DNA of 64,000 bases from Nonlabens sp. YIK11. Its GTDB lineage: Bacteria > Bacteroidota > Bacteroidia > Flavobacteriales > Flavobacteriaceae. The notes beneath the pieces are model-generated. The model saw only the letters and a list, made by a program, of their open reading frames with translations, was not told where the DNA came from and did not search any database. Shown here in pieces: positions 1 to 8,014 of the stretch. Position 1 is the first letter of the stretch. Every line of letters starts with the position of its first letter. Location of the stretch: contig NZ_LBMJ01000001.1 in assembly GCF_001413925.1 (NCBI RefSeq), positions 558,001-622,000 of the forward strand, read 5' to 3'. Both the position numbers and the translations under genes were made by a program.

Positions 1-467
1 TCAGTCATGATGGTGTCTGCCTAACTGTTGTGGAATTGTCGGGCAAGCAATATAAGGTAACAGCGATCAATGAAACCTTGAAAAAAACCAATTTAGGCGC
101 TTGGAAGGTTGGTGATCTGGTGAATATGGAAAGAGCCATGCTTATGAATGCCCGGCTTGATGGTCATATCGTGCAGGGTCATGTCGACCAAATAGCTACC
201 TGCATTGAAAAAAGTGAAGAAAATGGTTCGTGGATTTTCTCATTTGAGTATGATCCTAGTTCAAATAATGTCACTATTGAGAAAGGCAGTATTTGTATCA
301 ACGGTGTTAGCTTAACCGTTGTTAACTCAAGAGAGTCTTCGTTTTCCGTAGCCATCATTCCTTACACCTATGAACATACCGGCTTTAAACGATTAGAGGT
401 AAGAGATACGGTGAATTTAGAATTTGATGTTATAGGTAAATATGTCAAGAGGTTGATGTCTCTTTAA
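1..467 (+). CDS. ribE: riboflavin synthase alpha chain, 5'-truncated by window edge
   Basis: Riboflavin synthase dismutates two molecules of 6,7-dimethyl-8-ribityllumazine into riboflavin in the cytoplasm. The reading frame is open from base 3 and has no natural start in the window: the first visible codons read SHDGVCLTVVEL, the GVCLTV motif of the first lumazine-binding barrel. The same motif recurs as GSICINGVSLTVV in the second barrel, which shows the internal duplication typical of the family. About 154 residues are visible, and roughly 40 N-terminal residues are expected upstream of the window. The in-frame GTG at base 30 is not a credible start because it would cut the first barrel. 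The stop is at 465-467, and the next gene is convergent with a few bases of overlap. Confidence 0.93.
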   Translation, partial: SHDGVCLTVVELSGKQYKVTAINETLKKTNLGAWKVGDLVNMERAMLMNARLDGHIVQGHVDQIATCIEKSEENGSWIFSFEYDPSSNNVTIEKGSICINGVSLTVVNSRESSFSVAIIPYTYEHTGFKRLEVRDTVNLEFDVIGKYVKRLMSL

Positions 468-673
468 TTTCCTTTGAAATCTTTTACCCTGCCGGAGTAA
501 AGATGCCAAACTCCAATACAAATAGCGAGTAATACTAATACCAAAATAGACTCATCAATTGGAACAGGATCACCTACTGGTGGGGCTGGACCTCCCATTT
601 TAGGCACCGGCGGAGAATCTGCAGAACCTTGCAGCACCAAAGCTGTGGTGAAGATGTAGAGTTGTATTAGCAT
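464..673 (-). CDS. short secreted or membrane protein with PID-CTERM-like tail
   Basis: A 69-residue protein. Residues 1-18 form a signal-peptide-like segment. A Pro/Gly-rich linker (PPVPKMGGPAPPVGDPVPID) follows, then a hydrophobic helix of about 20 residues and a short basic end (SGRVKDFK). This order (signal, small linker, Pro-Ile-Asp, membrane helix, basic tail) resembles the PID-CTERM sorting-tail proteins annotated in Bacteroidota, where almost the whole mature protein is the tail. I infer an envelope location and know no function. It is convergent with ribE, its 3' end overlapping the ribE stop by four bases. A -7-like element (CAAAAATA on the plus strand) lies at 691-698, upstream of its ATG. 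Confidence 0.65.
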   Translation of the reverse strand: MLIQLYIFTTALVLQGSADSPPVPKMGGPAPPVGDPVPIDESILVLVLLAICIGVWHLYSGRVKDFKGN

Positions 674-852
674 TGATTATTAACTAGTAGCAAAAATAGG
701 GGGTTCTGATAGTTAAATACGTAAAAACGGTCTTTTTAGTTCTTATATCGTTTTTTTCATGCTATACGTCGTATAAGTTAACTTATGTTATTAACAATTT
801 ACGAACATTCGCGTTTGAACGGCAAATTAACAAATAATGTGAAACCCCAAAA

Positions 853-887
853 CGCAAAAAACCTCGAAATATTACATTTCGAGGTTT
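853..887 (-). terminator. rho-independent terminator of the S8 peptidase unit
   Basis: Twelve-base-pair stem (859-870 with 876-887) and a five-base loop. On the minus strand it is followed by a T run, just beyond the stop of the subtilase gene. Confidence 0.8.
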
Positions 888-909
888 ATCTTACAAATTG
901 AGACGTTAT

Positions 910-2559
910 CTACATTTTAGAAGCTAGAATCAAGGCATTGTAAAGGTTTGCCATTTTTCCAGAAACAGTAATCTCATCAAAGCCTTTTTTACTCTCGTCA
1001 CCTAAAACTACATCAATACTGGTTGTCAAACCGCTGTCCAAAATGACTTGCTTAGTCTGTGCCGCTGTTAATTTTGGGAACTGAGATCTTATCACCGCCG
1101 CCACTCCTGCTACTGCTGGTGAGGCCATACTAGTACCACCTGCATTTCTGTACTCGTTTAATGGTGCCGTAGAATATATAGCGACGCCTGGAGCGAAGAT
1201 GTCAACAGAAGATCTTCCATAGTTGGAGAAGTTAGCAACCATCTTTGGACCGTAAGTAGGTGCAAGTGCGCCAACGGTCAAGAAGTTATCAGAAATGTTG
1301 GCTCCTGTTCCTTCTTGGTCTTGTGGGTATACCTGAGTGAAATCCGTATCTATAGACTCATTACCGGCTGCATTTACAATAAGCACATCCTTGCTTGCGG
1401 CATATTTTATCGCATCCCATACCCATTCTGGATTAGGAGAATGATACTTTCCAAAGCTTGTATTAATGACTTTAGCGCCATTGTCTGCTGCATAGCGTAT
1501 TGCTTTAGCAACATCCTTGTCGTACTCATCTGCTTGAGAAACGGCTCTCAATACCATAATCTGTGCATTGTTGGCGACGCCATTAACGCCTAAGCCATTA
1601 TTACGCTCTGCCGCAACGATACCTGCAACGTGAGTCCCATGAAAAGCATCGGCTTTTTTAGGATCTGGTCCAGAATATTCATTATTACCATAAACACCCG
1701 TATCCCAAACATAAGGGTCATCACCTAATATATCTCTACGATAATTGGTTTTAAGCTTATCACCGTTCATAAGACTTGTAGCGCTGTTGATCAATTTAGT
1801 CAACTCTTCTTTAGCTTGGTCTGCAGATTCTAGTCCTTGCGCCATATAGGCTTTCAAGGTAGCAGCTGCCTGCTGCACTTGAGGATCATCAGATTTGGCA
1901 GCCTTTTCTATATCCTCGTTGGTATAGTCATCTTTACCAGAGAATTTCTCAAGCGTTGCATCAACCTGATTGATTTGCTGTAGGATTTGCTCATAAACCA
2001 TTTTGGTCTGGCTCGCCTCGGCAACCTTCTCATCGTATTCAGCTTGAGCTTTTGCAACGATATCTGCAGGTAATTTTGCCTTGTCTCTTACGATTCTCTC
2101 GTACTCAAGGTTTTCATCCACGATGTCTCCCAAAAAGTTCCAGCCGTGAATGTCATCCACATAACCATTCTTGTCATCGTCAATGCCGTTTCCAGGGATT
2201 TCATCCTCATTAGTCCAGATAACACCATCCAGATCTTCATGCTCAATGTCTACACCAGAGTCAATAATGGCTACAATAACAGGCTCACCTTTACGCACTA
2301 CTGTTTTACCGTTTACGGTAGTAGTCAACAGTTCATTATAAGCTCTATCAACAGACATTCCAGGAACAGTGTCCATGGCAAGATCCAGATCCTTCCAGTT
2401 TTTTGCCTCAGCTTCAGAAAGCTCTCCAACTTTTAGTGGTCGTTGATCTATATTTTCAATAGGTGGTGAAGCAATATTCAAGCTGCTACCTCCACAACCA
2501 GCAAGTGTACTAGCTGCTACTACGGCAAGAAAAGTGTATTTAAAAAAGTTTTTATTCAT
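910..2559 (-). CDS. S8 family (subtilisin-like) serine peptidase, lipoprotein
   Basis: Secreted endopeptidase of the subtilase family, 549 residues. The N-terminus is a lipoprotein signal with lipobox LAGC (Cys22), so the enzyme is probably anchored in the envelope. The catalytic triad is visible: Asp100 in VAIIDSGVD, His307 in HGTHVAGIVAA and Ser477 in GGTSMASPAVAG, with the oxyanion Asn400 in NAAGNES. Between Asp and His lies an insertion of about 140 residues (145-285), rich in Glu, Lys, Ala and Gln and probably coiled coil; such inserts are common in Bacteroidota subtilases. It follows the MBL-fold gene by 15 bp on the same strand, so the two are probably co-transcribed. Substrate unknown. 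Confidence 0.93.
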   Translation of the reverse strand: MNKNFFKYTFLAVVAASTLAGCGGSSLNIASPPIENIDQRPLKVGELSEAEAKNWKDLDLAMDTVPGMSVDRAYNELLTTTVNGKTVVRKGEPVIVAIIDSGVDIEHEDLDGVIWTNEDEIPGNGIDDDKNGYVDDIHGWNFLGDIVDENLEYERIVRDKAKLPADIVAKAQAEYDEKVAEASQTKMVYEQILQQINQVDATLEKFSGKDDYTNEDIEKAAKSDDPQVQQAAATLKAYMAQGLESADQAKEELTKLINSATSLMNGDKLKTNYRRDILGDDPYVWDTGVYGNNEYSGPDPKKADAFHGTHVAGIVAAERNNGLGVNGVANNAQIMVLRAVSQADEYDKDVAKAIRYAADNGAKVINTSFGKYHSPNPEWVWDAIKYAASKDVLIVNAAGNESIDTDFTQVYPQDQEGTGANISDNFLTVGALAPTYGPKMVANFSNYGRSSVDIFAPGVAIYSTAPLNEYRNAGGTSMASPAVAGVAAVIRSQFPKLTAAQTKQVILDSGLTTSIDVVLGDESKKGFDEITVSGKMANLYNALILASKM

Positions 2560-2574
2560 TAGTATAGGATTAAA

Positions 2575-3435
2575 TTAATTGTCAAATAATTCTTTGAAGG
2601 TAAAGACTTTATCCAGTCGCACACCTTTATCAGTATGTTTTACAGTGATAATTTCATGAAAAGGATCGTGTTCCAGGATCAAATAGTAGTTATGTGTAGC
2701 TGCTCTGTCCAGGAATTTTGCCTTTTCATCAAGAGTTAACAATGGTCTTGTATCATAGCCCATTACATATGGTAAAGGAATATGACCTGCGGTAGGCAAA
2801 AGGTCTGCCATATAAACAAGGGTTTTACCGTCAACTTCCAGGTGTGGGATCATCATCTTTTCAGTGTGACCATCCACAAACAAAATGCCAAAATCCATCT
2901 CATCACGCTCTTGAAATTCTGAGGTTTGGTCTATAAAATGGAGCTGGCCACTTTCTTCAATGGGTAGAATATTTTCTTTAAGGAAGCTTGCTTTTTCTCT
3001 TTCGTTAGGTTCTGTAGCCCATTTCCAGTGGTTGTGGTTGGTGTGGAATTTCGCTTTCGCGAAAGCGGGCTCATAAATCTTCTTTTCCTTATTATAAACT
3101 ATTGCACCACCAGAATGATCAAAATGTAGATGAGTAAGGAACACGTCTGTGATATCATCCCTAGAAAAACCTAATTTGTTGAGGGAGCTATCCAGATCAT
3201 ATTTATGATCCATGTAATAGTAGCCGAAGAACTTTTCAGACTGTTTATTACCCATTCCCGTATCCAGCAGCGTGAGTCTGTCGCCATTCTCAATCAACAG
3301 GCAGCGCGCCGCCATATCGATCATGTTGTTGGAGTCTGCCGGGTTAGTGCGAGACCATAAAGACTTAGGCACCACGCCAAACATAGCACCGCCATCCAAT
3401 TTGAAATTTCCAGCTTCTACAGGATATATTTTCAT
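2575..3435 (-). CDS. MBL-fold metallo-hydrolase
   Basis: A 286-residue metallo-beta-lactamase-fold hydrolase. The zinc motif THLHFDHSGG occupies about residues 101-110. Further ligand candidates are the His in VDGHTEKM, the Asp in YMADLLP and the His in LEHDP. No signal peptide is seen, so it is probably cytoplasmic. Overall layout is like the lactonase and other small-molecule hydrolase branches of the fold, but the substrate cannot be read from sequence. Residues 124-128 (AFAKA) are encoded by a copy of the 16-bp palindrome at 3052-3067. It is the first gene of a probable two-gene unit with the downstream subtilase. Confidence 0.88.
   Translation of the reverse strand: MKIYPVEAGNFKLDGGAMFGVVPKSLWSRTNPADSNNMIDMAARCLLIENGDRLTLLDTGMGNKQSEKFFGYYYMDHKYDLDSSLNKLGFSRDDITDVFLTHLHFDHSGGAIVYNKEKKIYEPAFAKAKFHTNHNHWKWATEPNEREKASFLKENILPIEESGQLHFIDQTSEFQERDEMDFGILFVDGHTEKMMIPHLEVDGKTLVYMADLLPTAGHIPLPYVMGYDTRPLLTLDEKAKFLDRAATHNYYLILEHDPFHEIITVKHTDKGVRLDKVFTFKELFDN
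3052..3067. repeat. 16-bp palindrome copy 1 (in MBL hydrolase)
   Basis: Perfect CGCTTTCGCGAAAGCG inside the minus-strand gene; it is read as AFAKA. Confidence 0.97.
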
Positions 3436-3506
3436 ATACCTGCAAAATACAAAATAGGTCAGGTTGACGTTAAACTGGCCCTTAATATTATGACTTGTTT
3501 AATACT

Positions 3507-3953
3507 CTAGCGGTTATACAGACTGCTTATTGCAAATGTATTTGCGCTTCTCAAAACTTGACCGTCATTACAGCCATCTTTGCTAGGCCATGTTTCCTTA
3601 GACTTGTCCCTTCTAAAGAAAGTGACATTATTAAGCTTGAGCTTATCAAGGCTGGCCGTGCCAAATGAAAAAGTGTAGATATAATCCTCTCCATTGACAA
3701 ATTTTGAAGTAACATCTTGAAAAACAGACTTTTCCTTACCATTGAAAGTATAGCAGATCATTACTGCATAAACTCCAGAGGTCTTGGTGGTTTCTGAAAC
3801 GTTCCCATCAAAAGTATTGGGTGTTATTCTAAGCCAGTGATCGTTTGTCGTTTTCTCAAACAAAGAATATTTTACTGCTGTAATGTTTTGTGCTGTGGTG
3901 ATAGTGACCGTAAACAGCACTGTGATTACGAATAGGAAAGTTGCTTTTTGCAT
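3507..3953 (-). CDS. hypothetical secreted protein
   Basis: A 148-residue protein with a clear signal peptide (MQKATFLFVITVLFTVTITTAQ, cleavage likely after TAQ). The mature part is polar and beta-rich, with Thr/Asn/Ser-rich strands and two cysteines, one in VMICYTF and one in KDGCNDG. I recognise no family. It sits alone between the MBL-subtilase unit on its own strand and the divergent antiporter gene. An intergenic inverted repeat at 4001-4020 lies upstream of both divergent genes and could regulate either. A 63-residue reading frame inside it on the same strand is a shadow. Confidence 0.7.
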   Translation of the reverse strand: MQKATFLFVITVLFTVTITTAQNITAVKYSLFEKTTNDHWLRITPNTFDGNVSETTKTSGVYAVMICYTFNGKEKSVFQDVTSKFVNGEDYIYTFSFGTASLDKLKLNNVTFFRRDKSKETWPSKDGCNDGQVLRSANTFAISSLYNR

Positions 3954-4000
3954 CTGGTTGGATTTTGAGCTTAAAGCTATTGTCCATGAGATTAAAAACC

Positions 4001-4020
4001 TATACCCTATTCAGGGTATA
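4001..4020. promoter_or_regulatory. operator-like inverted repeat overlapping a -7 element
   Basis: TATACCCT-ATTC-AGGGTATA has perfect 8-bp arms. Its right arm runs into TATATTTG (4017-4024), a match to the Bacteroidota -7 element TAnnTTTG on the plus strand. The following antiporter ATG is about 135 bp downstream. A repressor site is inferred from this overlap. Confidence 0.4.
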
Positions 4021-4159
4021 TTTGAATTGATACATAATTGCAGTTATGTTTTTACAGGTCAAATTATACCCGATGTTATATGCTTATCACGCTTACACTC
4101 GAACTTACTACTTTTCAACCTCATCAAAAGGTTGTAATTTCAGCCCTTATAACTAGCCC

Positions 4160-6022
4160 ATGTTAGAACTTTCTGGAATTATCATATTGGGAATACTGGC
4201 ACAATGGACCGCCTGGAGATTCAAGATTCCCGCCATTTTACCATTGATCATCATAGGACTTTTAGTAGGTCCACTGGCGACACTTTTTACTGCAGAACAT
4301 ACCAAGCTTATCCAACCTGTTTTTGACCTAGAGTCTGAGTTGGGTCTTTTCCCTGGCGACAGCCTGTATTACTTTGTTTCTCTGGCGATTAGCATCATCC
4401 TTTTTGAAGGTGGATTGACCCTTAAACGCGCCGAGATCTTGAACACTGGACCTGTGATAGGTAAATTGATTTCTGTTGCGGTGATCATCACATTTTTAGG
4501 TGCTGGTGTGGCAACACATTTCATTTTTGGATTGTCCTGGGAAATTTCTTTGCTGTTTAGTGCGCTTATCATTGTGACTGGTCCAACGGTAATCACGCCT
4601 ATCTTGCGCAACATACCGCTCAAAAAGGACATAAGTTCCATTCTTAAATGGGAAGGAATATTGATAGACCCAATTGGGGCGCTTTTTGCCGTTTTGGTTT
4701 TTGAATTTATCAGTGCAAATGCTGGAGGCGAGTTTACCGTGGTCGCGCTTCAAGAGTTTGGTAAAATTGTATTGTTTGGGTTCTCTTTTGGATTCTCTTT
4801 TGCTCACGGCCTTGCTTTTATCATAAAGGCGAAACAGGTACCTCACTACCTTTTAAATGTTTTTACACTGGCAACGGTTCTGGGTGTTTTTGTTTTGAGC
4901 GACTCTTTTGCTCACGAGTCTGGACTTCTTGCGGTTGTAGTTATGGGAATGGTGTTAGGTAATATCAATTTACCTAATATTAAAGAGCTGCTTTATTTTA
5001 AGGAGTCGCTTAGTGTCCTTCTTATCTCTATTCTATTTATTCTGCTTGCGGCCAATATTGACATGGCAAACCTAGAATTACTTTATAATTGGAGAACTGC
5101 CTTGTTGTTTGGTGTGGTCGTATTGGTCATCAGGCCATTGGGAGTTTTTGCGAGTAGCATCAATAGTGGGCTCAACCTGAATGAGAAGTTGTTTATTTCT
5201 TGGGTAGGACCGCGTGGTATCGTTGCCGCTGGTATCGCCTCACTTTTCGGATCCAAATTGGTGAGCCAAGGTATTCCTGGAGCAGAGTACATCACGCCAT
5301 TAGTTTTCATGATCGTTCTGGGAACGGTTCTTTTGAATGCAACTACAGCCAGATTATTTGCCAAAATCGTAGGCGTATTCCTCAAGCAATCTGAAGGTAT
5401 CATGATCGTGGGCGCTTCTAAGTTCTCAAGGCTTATCGCCCAATATCTTAAAGAACACGGTAGAAGTGTCGTTCTCATAGATACCAACAATAATAACATA
5501 CGCGCCGCAAAAGAAAGGGGCCTTGATGCCCAGGTTGCCGATATCTACAGCGATGCCTTGACGGACGATATTGAATTCAACAATATAGGATACCTGCTGG
5601 CGCTTACTGGTAACTCGCAAATCAATGATTATGCGATAGAGAGGTTTGGTAAACTATATGGAGAAAATGGCGCCTTTAGATTGGTGCACTCCAGCGAAAT
5701 AAGCAATCCGAATGAGAATCCAGATGCTGGATTATTTTCTGCTACAGACGATTATGTCAACCTGATGGAAGTTGCCCGTCATTACGGCGATATTCATGAG
5801 ATCGAACTGAATAGCACAGAGCATTTCCGTGGGTTGATTGAGATCACTAAAACCGATACCGACATCGTTCCATTATTTATTAGAACCGGCAAAAAGATCG
5901 ATTTGATTCCTTCTAATTCTTTAGAAATTGAGATTGAAGAAGGCAGCCTACTCGTTTACATGGGTAAACAAATTGTAGAACAAGCCAGTGGCGAGGTGAC
6001 CATGGAAAATGTGGAAGAATAA
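4160..6022 (+). CDS. cation:proton antiporter (CPA family) with RCK/TrkA-N domain
   Basis: A 620-residue inner-membrane protein. Residues 1-390 hold about twelve hydrophobic helices with CPA1-type sequence (for example the FEGGLTL and GPTVITPILR stretches). From about residue 400 a cytosolic Rossmann domain begins (GIMIVGASKFSRLIAQYLKE, then VVLIDTNNNNIRAAKERG), an RCK/TrkA-N nucleotide-binding module, followed by a C-terminal regulatory tail. It should exchange Na+ or K+ for H+ for pH and salt homeostasis, gated by a nucleotide; this is family knowledge. ATG at 4160 gives a full-length N-terminus. It is convergent with lepA, with a palindrome between them. Confidence 0.9.
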   Translation: MLELSGIIILGILAQWTAWRFKIPAILPLIIIGLLVGPLATLFTAEHTKLIQPVFDLESELGLFPGDSLYYFVSLAISIILFEGGLTLKRAEILNTGPVIGKLISVAVIITFLGAGVATHFIFGLSWEISLLFSALIIVTGPTVITPILRNIPLKKDISSILKWEGILIDPIGALFAVLVFEFISANAGGEFTVVALQEFGKIVLFGFSFGFSFAHGLAFIIKAKQVPHYLLNVFTLATVLGVFVLSDSFAHESGLLAVVVMGMVLGNINLPNIKELLYFKESLSVLLISILFILLAANIDMANLELLYNWRTALLFGVVVLVIRPLGVFASSINSGLNLNEKLFISWVGPRGIVAAGIASLFGSKLVSQGIPGAEYITPLVFMIVLGTVLLNATTARLFAKIVGVFLKQSEGIMIVGASKFSRLIAQYLKEHGRSVVLIDTNNNNIRAAKERGLDAQVADIYSDALTDDIEFNNIGYLLALTGNSQINDYAIERFGKLYGENGAFRLVHSSEISNPNENPDAGLFSATDDYVNLMEVARHYGDIHEIELNSTEHFRGLIEITKTDTDIVPLFIRTGKKIDLIPSNSLEIEIEEGSLLVYMGKQIVEQASGEVTMENVEE

Positions 6023-6084
6023 ATCATTCCTCCTAAAATGACTATGGTAAAGGCGTGGTAAAAGCTTCAGGTTTTTAGCAAGTT

Positions 6085-6100
6085 CGCTTTCGCGAAAGCG
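6085..6100. repeat. 16-bp palindrome copy 2, extended to 24 bp
   Basis: Intergenic, between the convergent antiporter and lepA genes. Symmetry extends four more bases each side (6081-6104), giving the longest perfect palindrome of the family here. It could form a strong hairpin in either transcript, but no clear T run follows. Confidence 0.95.
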
Positions 6101-6114
6101 AACTCCTCACAAAC

Positions 6115-7914
6115 TTAATCGTTCAATTTGAGAACCGCCATAAACGCCTGTTGTGGGATTTCCACATTTCCTACCTGGCGCATGCGCTTCTTACCCTTCT
6201 TTTGCTTTTCAAGAAGTTTACGTTTACGCGAGATATCACCACCATAACATTTTGCGGTTACGTCCTTACGCAGGGCTTTGATCGTTTCACGAGCGATGAT
6301 CTTTGCTCCAATTGCTGCCTGTACTGGAATATCAAATTGCTGGCGTGGTATGAGTTCCTTGAGTTTTTCCACCATTTTCTTACCTATGGTATAGGCATTG
6401 TCAAAGTGAATCAAAGCGCTTAACGCATCGACCGTTTGGGCATTCAATAAAATATCTACTCTAACCAGTTTTGAAGCGCGCATACCTATAGGTGCGTAAT
6501 CAAACGATGCGTAACCTTTTGAAACGGTTTTCAAACGATCGTAGAAGTCAAAGACGATCTCAGCAAGTGGCATGTCAAATGTCAACTCCACACGCTCTGT
6601 AGTAAGATAGGTCTGATTGGTCACGATTCCTCGTTTCTCGATACACAAGGACATCACGTTACCAACAAAGTCAGATTTTGTGATGATTGTGGCTTTGATG
6701 TAAGGCTCTTCTACCCTATTGAGTGTGGACGGTTCTGGAAGGTCTGACGGGTTGTTCACGATAAGTGGCACGTCGGGCTCCTTGTTAGTGTAGGCAAAAT
6801 AGGAAACGTTAGGTACCGTGGTGATCACGGTCATATCAAACTCACGCTCCAGTCGCTCCTGGATGATTTCTAGGTGCAGCATTCCCAGGAATCCACATCT
6901 AAAACCAAATCCCAGCGCCGCACTACTCTCTGCTTGAAATACTAATGAAGCATCATTGAGTTGCAATTTTTCCATACTGGACCGCAGGTCTTCATAGTCC
7001 TCAGTATCTACCGGATAGATTCCTGCAAAAACCATAGGCTTTACATCTTCAAATCCGCCAATGGGGTTTGTAGTTGGGTGTTCATGGTCTGTGATCGTAT
7101 CACCTACTTTAACTTCCTTGGCTTCTTTGATACCGGTAATAAGGTATCCTACATCACCAGCTTTAATTTCTTGTTTGGGAACTTGATTCAGTTTCAAGGT
7201 TCCTATCTCGTCTGCATAATAGCTCTCGCCCGTTGCAACAAACTTGATGTGTTGGCCTTTTTTGATCGAACCGTTGATAACTCTAAAGATGGTCTCAACA
7301 CCTCTAAACTGGTTGTACTGTGAATCAAAAACTAGAGCCTGCAAAGGCTCATCCACATTACCTTTAGGTGCGGGAACGCGTTCAATAATCGCATCTAATA
7401 TATCTTGAATTCCTTGGCCAGTTTTGGCACTTGCGGGAATCACCTCGCTAGGGTCGCAACCCAATAGGTCCACGATATCATCTGTAACTTCCTCTACGTT
7501 AGCAGATGGTAGATCCACCTTATTCAGTACTGGGATGATCTCTAGATCATTTTCCAGCGCTAGGTAAAGATTTGAAATCGTTTGTGCCTGTATGCTTTGT
7601 GCCGCGTCCACGATTAAAAGAGCGCCTTCACAAGCCGCAATGGAACGGGAAACCTCATAGGAGAAATCCACGTGTCCAGGCGTGTCAATCAAGTTTAGGA
7701 TATACTTCTCGCCGTCAGGTGCGATATAGTCCATCTGGATCGCATGGGATTTGATAGTGATACCACGCTCACGTTCCAGATCCATATTATCAAGCAACTG
7801 CGCCTTTGACTCTCGTGCGGTAACCGTTTGGGTGGCATCCAGCAGGCGATCTGCCAGCGTGCTTTTACCGTGGTCAATATGGGCGATAATACAAAAGTTG
7901 CGTATGTTTTTCAT
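6115..7914 (-). CDS. lepA: elongation factor 4 (LepA) GTPase
   Basis: Ribosome-associated translational GTPase, 599 residues, the usual LepA length. G motifs: AHIDHGKST (11-19), RGIT (50-53), DTPGH (77-81), NKVD (131-134). EF-G-like domains II, III and V follow, and the LepA-specific C-terminal domain ends with the basic stretch [17 protein letters not shown]. The family acts on stalled or early-elongating ribosomes and aids translation fidelity and 30S biogenesis. A -7 element (CAAATATA on the plus strand) at 7931-7938 lies just upstream of the ATG. The gene is divergent from the downstream TonB-type receptor. Confidence 0.98.
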   Translation of the reverse strand: MKNIRNFCIIAHIDHGKSTLADRLLDATQTVTARESKAQLLDNMDLERERGITIKSHAIQMDYIAPDGEKYILNLIDTPGHVDFSYEVSRSIAACEGALLIVDAAQSIQAQTISNLYLALENDLEIIPVLNKVDLPSANVEEVTDDIVDLLGCDPSEVIPASAKTGQGIQDILDAIIERVPAPKGNVDEPLQALVFDSQYNQFRGVETIFRVINGSIKKGQHIKFVATGESYYADEIGTLKLNQVPKQEIKAGDVGYLITGIKEAKEVKVGDTITDHEHPTTNPIGGFEDVKPMVFAGIYPVDTEDYEDLRSSMEKLQLNDASLVFQAESSAALGFGFRCGFLGMLHLEIIQERLEREFDMTVITTVPNVSYFAYTNKEPDVPLIVNNPSDLPEPSTLNRVEEPYIKATIITKSDFVGNVMSLCIEKRGIVTNQTYLTTERVELTFDMPLAEIVFDFYDRLKTVSKGYASFDYAPIGMRASKLVRVDILLNAQTVDALSALIHFDNAYTIGKKMVEKLKELIPRQQFDIPVQAAIGAKIIARETIKALRKDVTAKCYGGDISRKRKLLEKQKKGKKRMRQVGNVEIPQQAFMAVLKLND

Positions 7915-7930
7915 AGAAATTTTATCGGTA

Positions 7931-7938
7931 CAAATATA
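7931..7938 (-). promoter_or_regulatory. -7 promoter element of lepA
   Basis: TATATTTG on the minus strand, matching TAnnTTTG, 16 bp before the lepA ATG. No convincing -33 TTTG is visible. Confidence 0.45.
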
Positions 7939-8014
7939 ATCTAAAAGGTTAAGCGCTATAATCTTCCTTTAAACAGGTGGGTTTTATTATTTTTACGAAT
8001 TACAACTTTCCTGT

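Noticed and set aside
6085..6100. Reading the 16-bp palindrome as ordinary transcription terminators
   Set aside because: Most copies lie inside genes and intergenic ones lack a following T run, so termination cannot be the general role.
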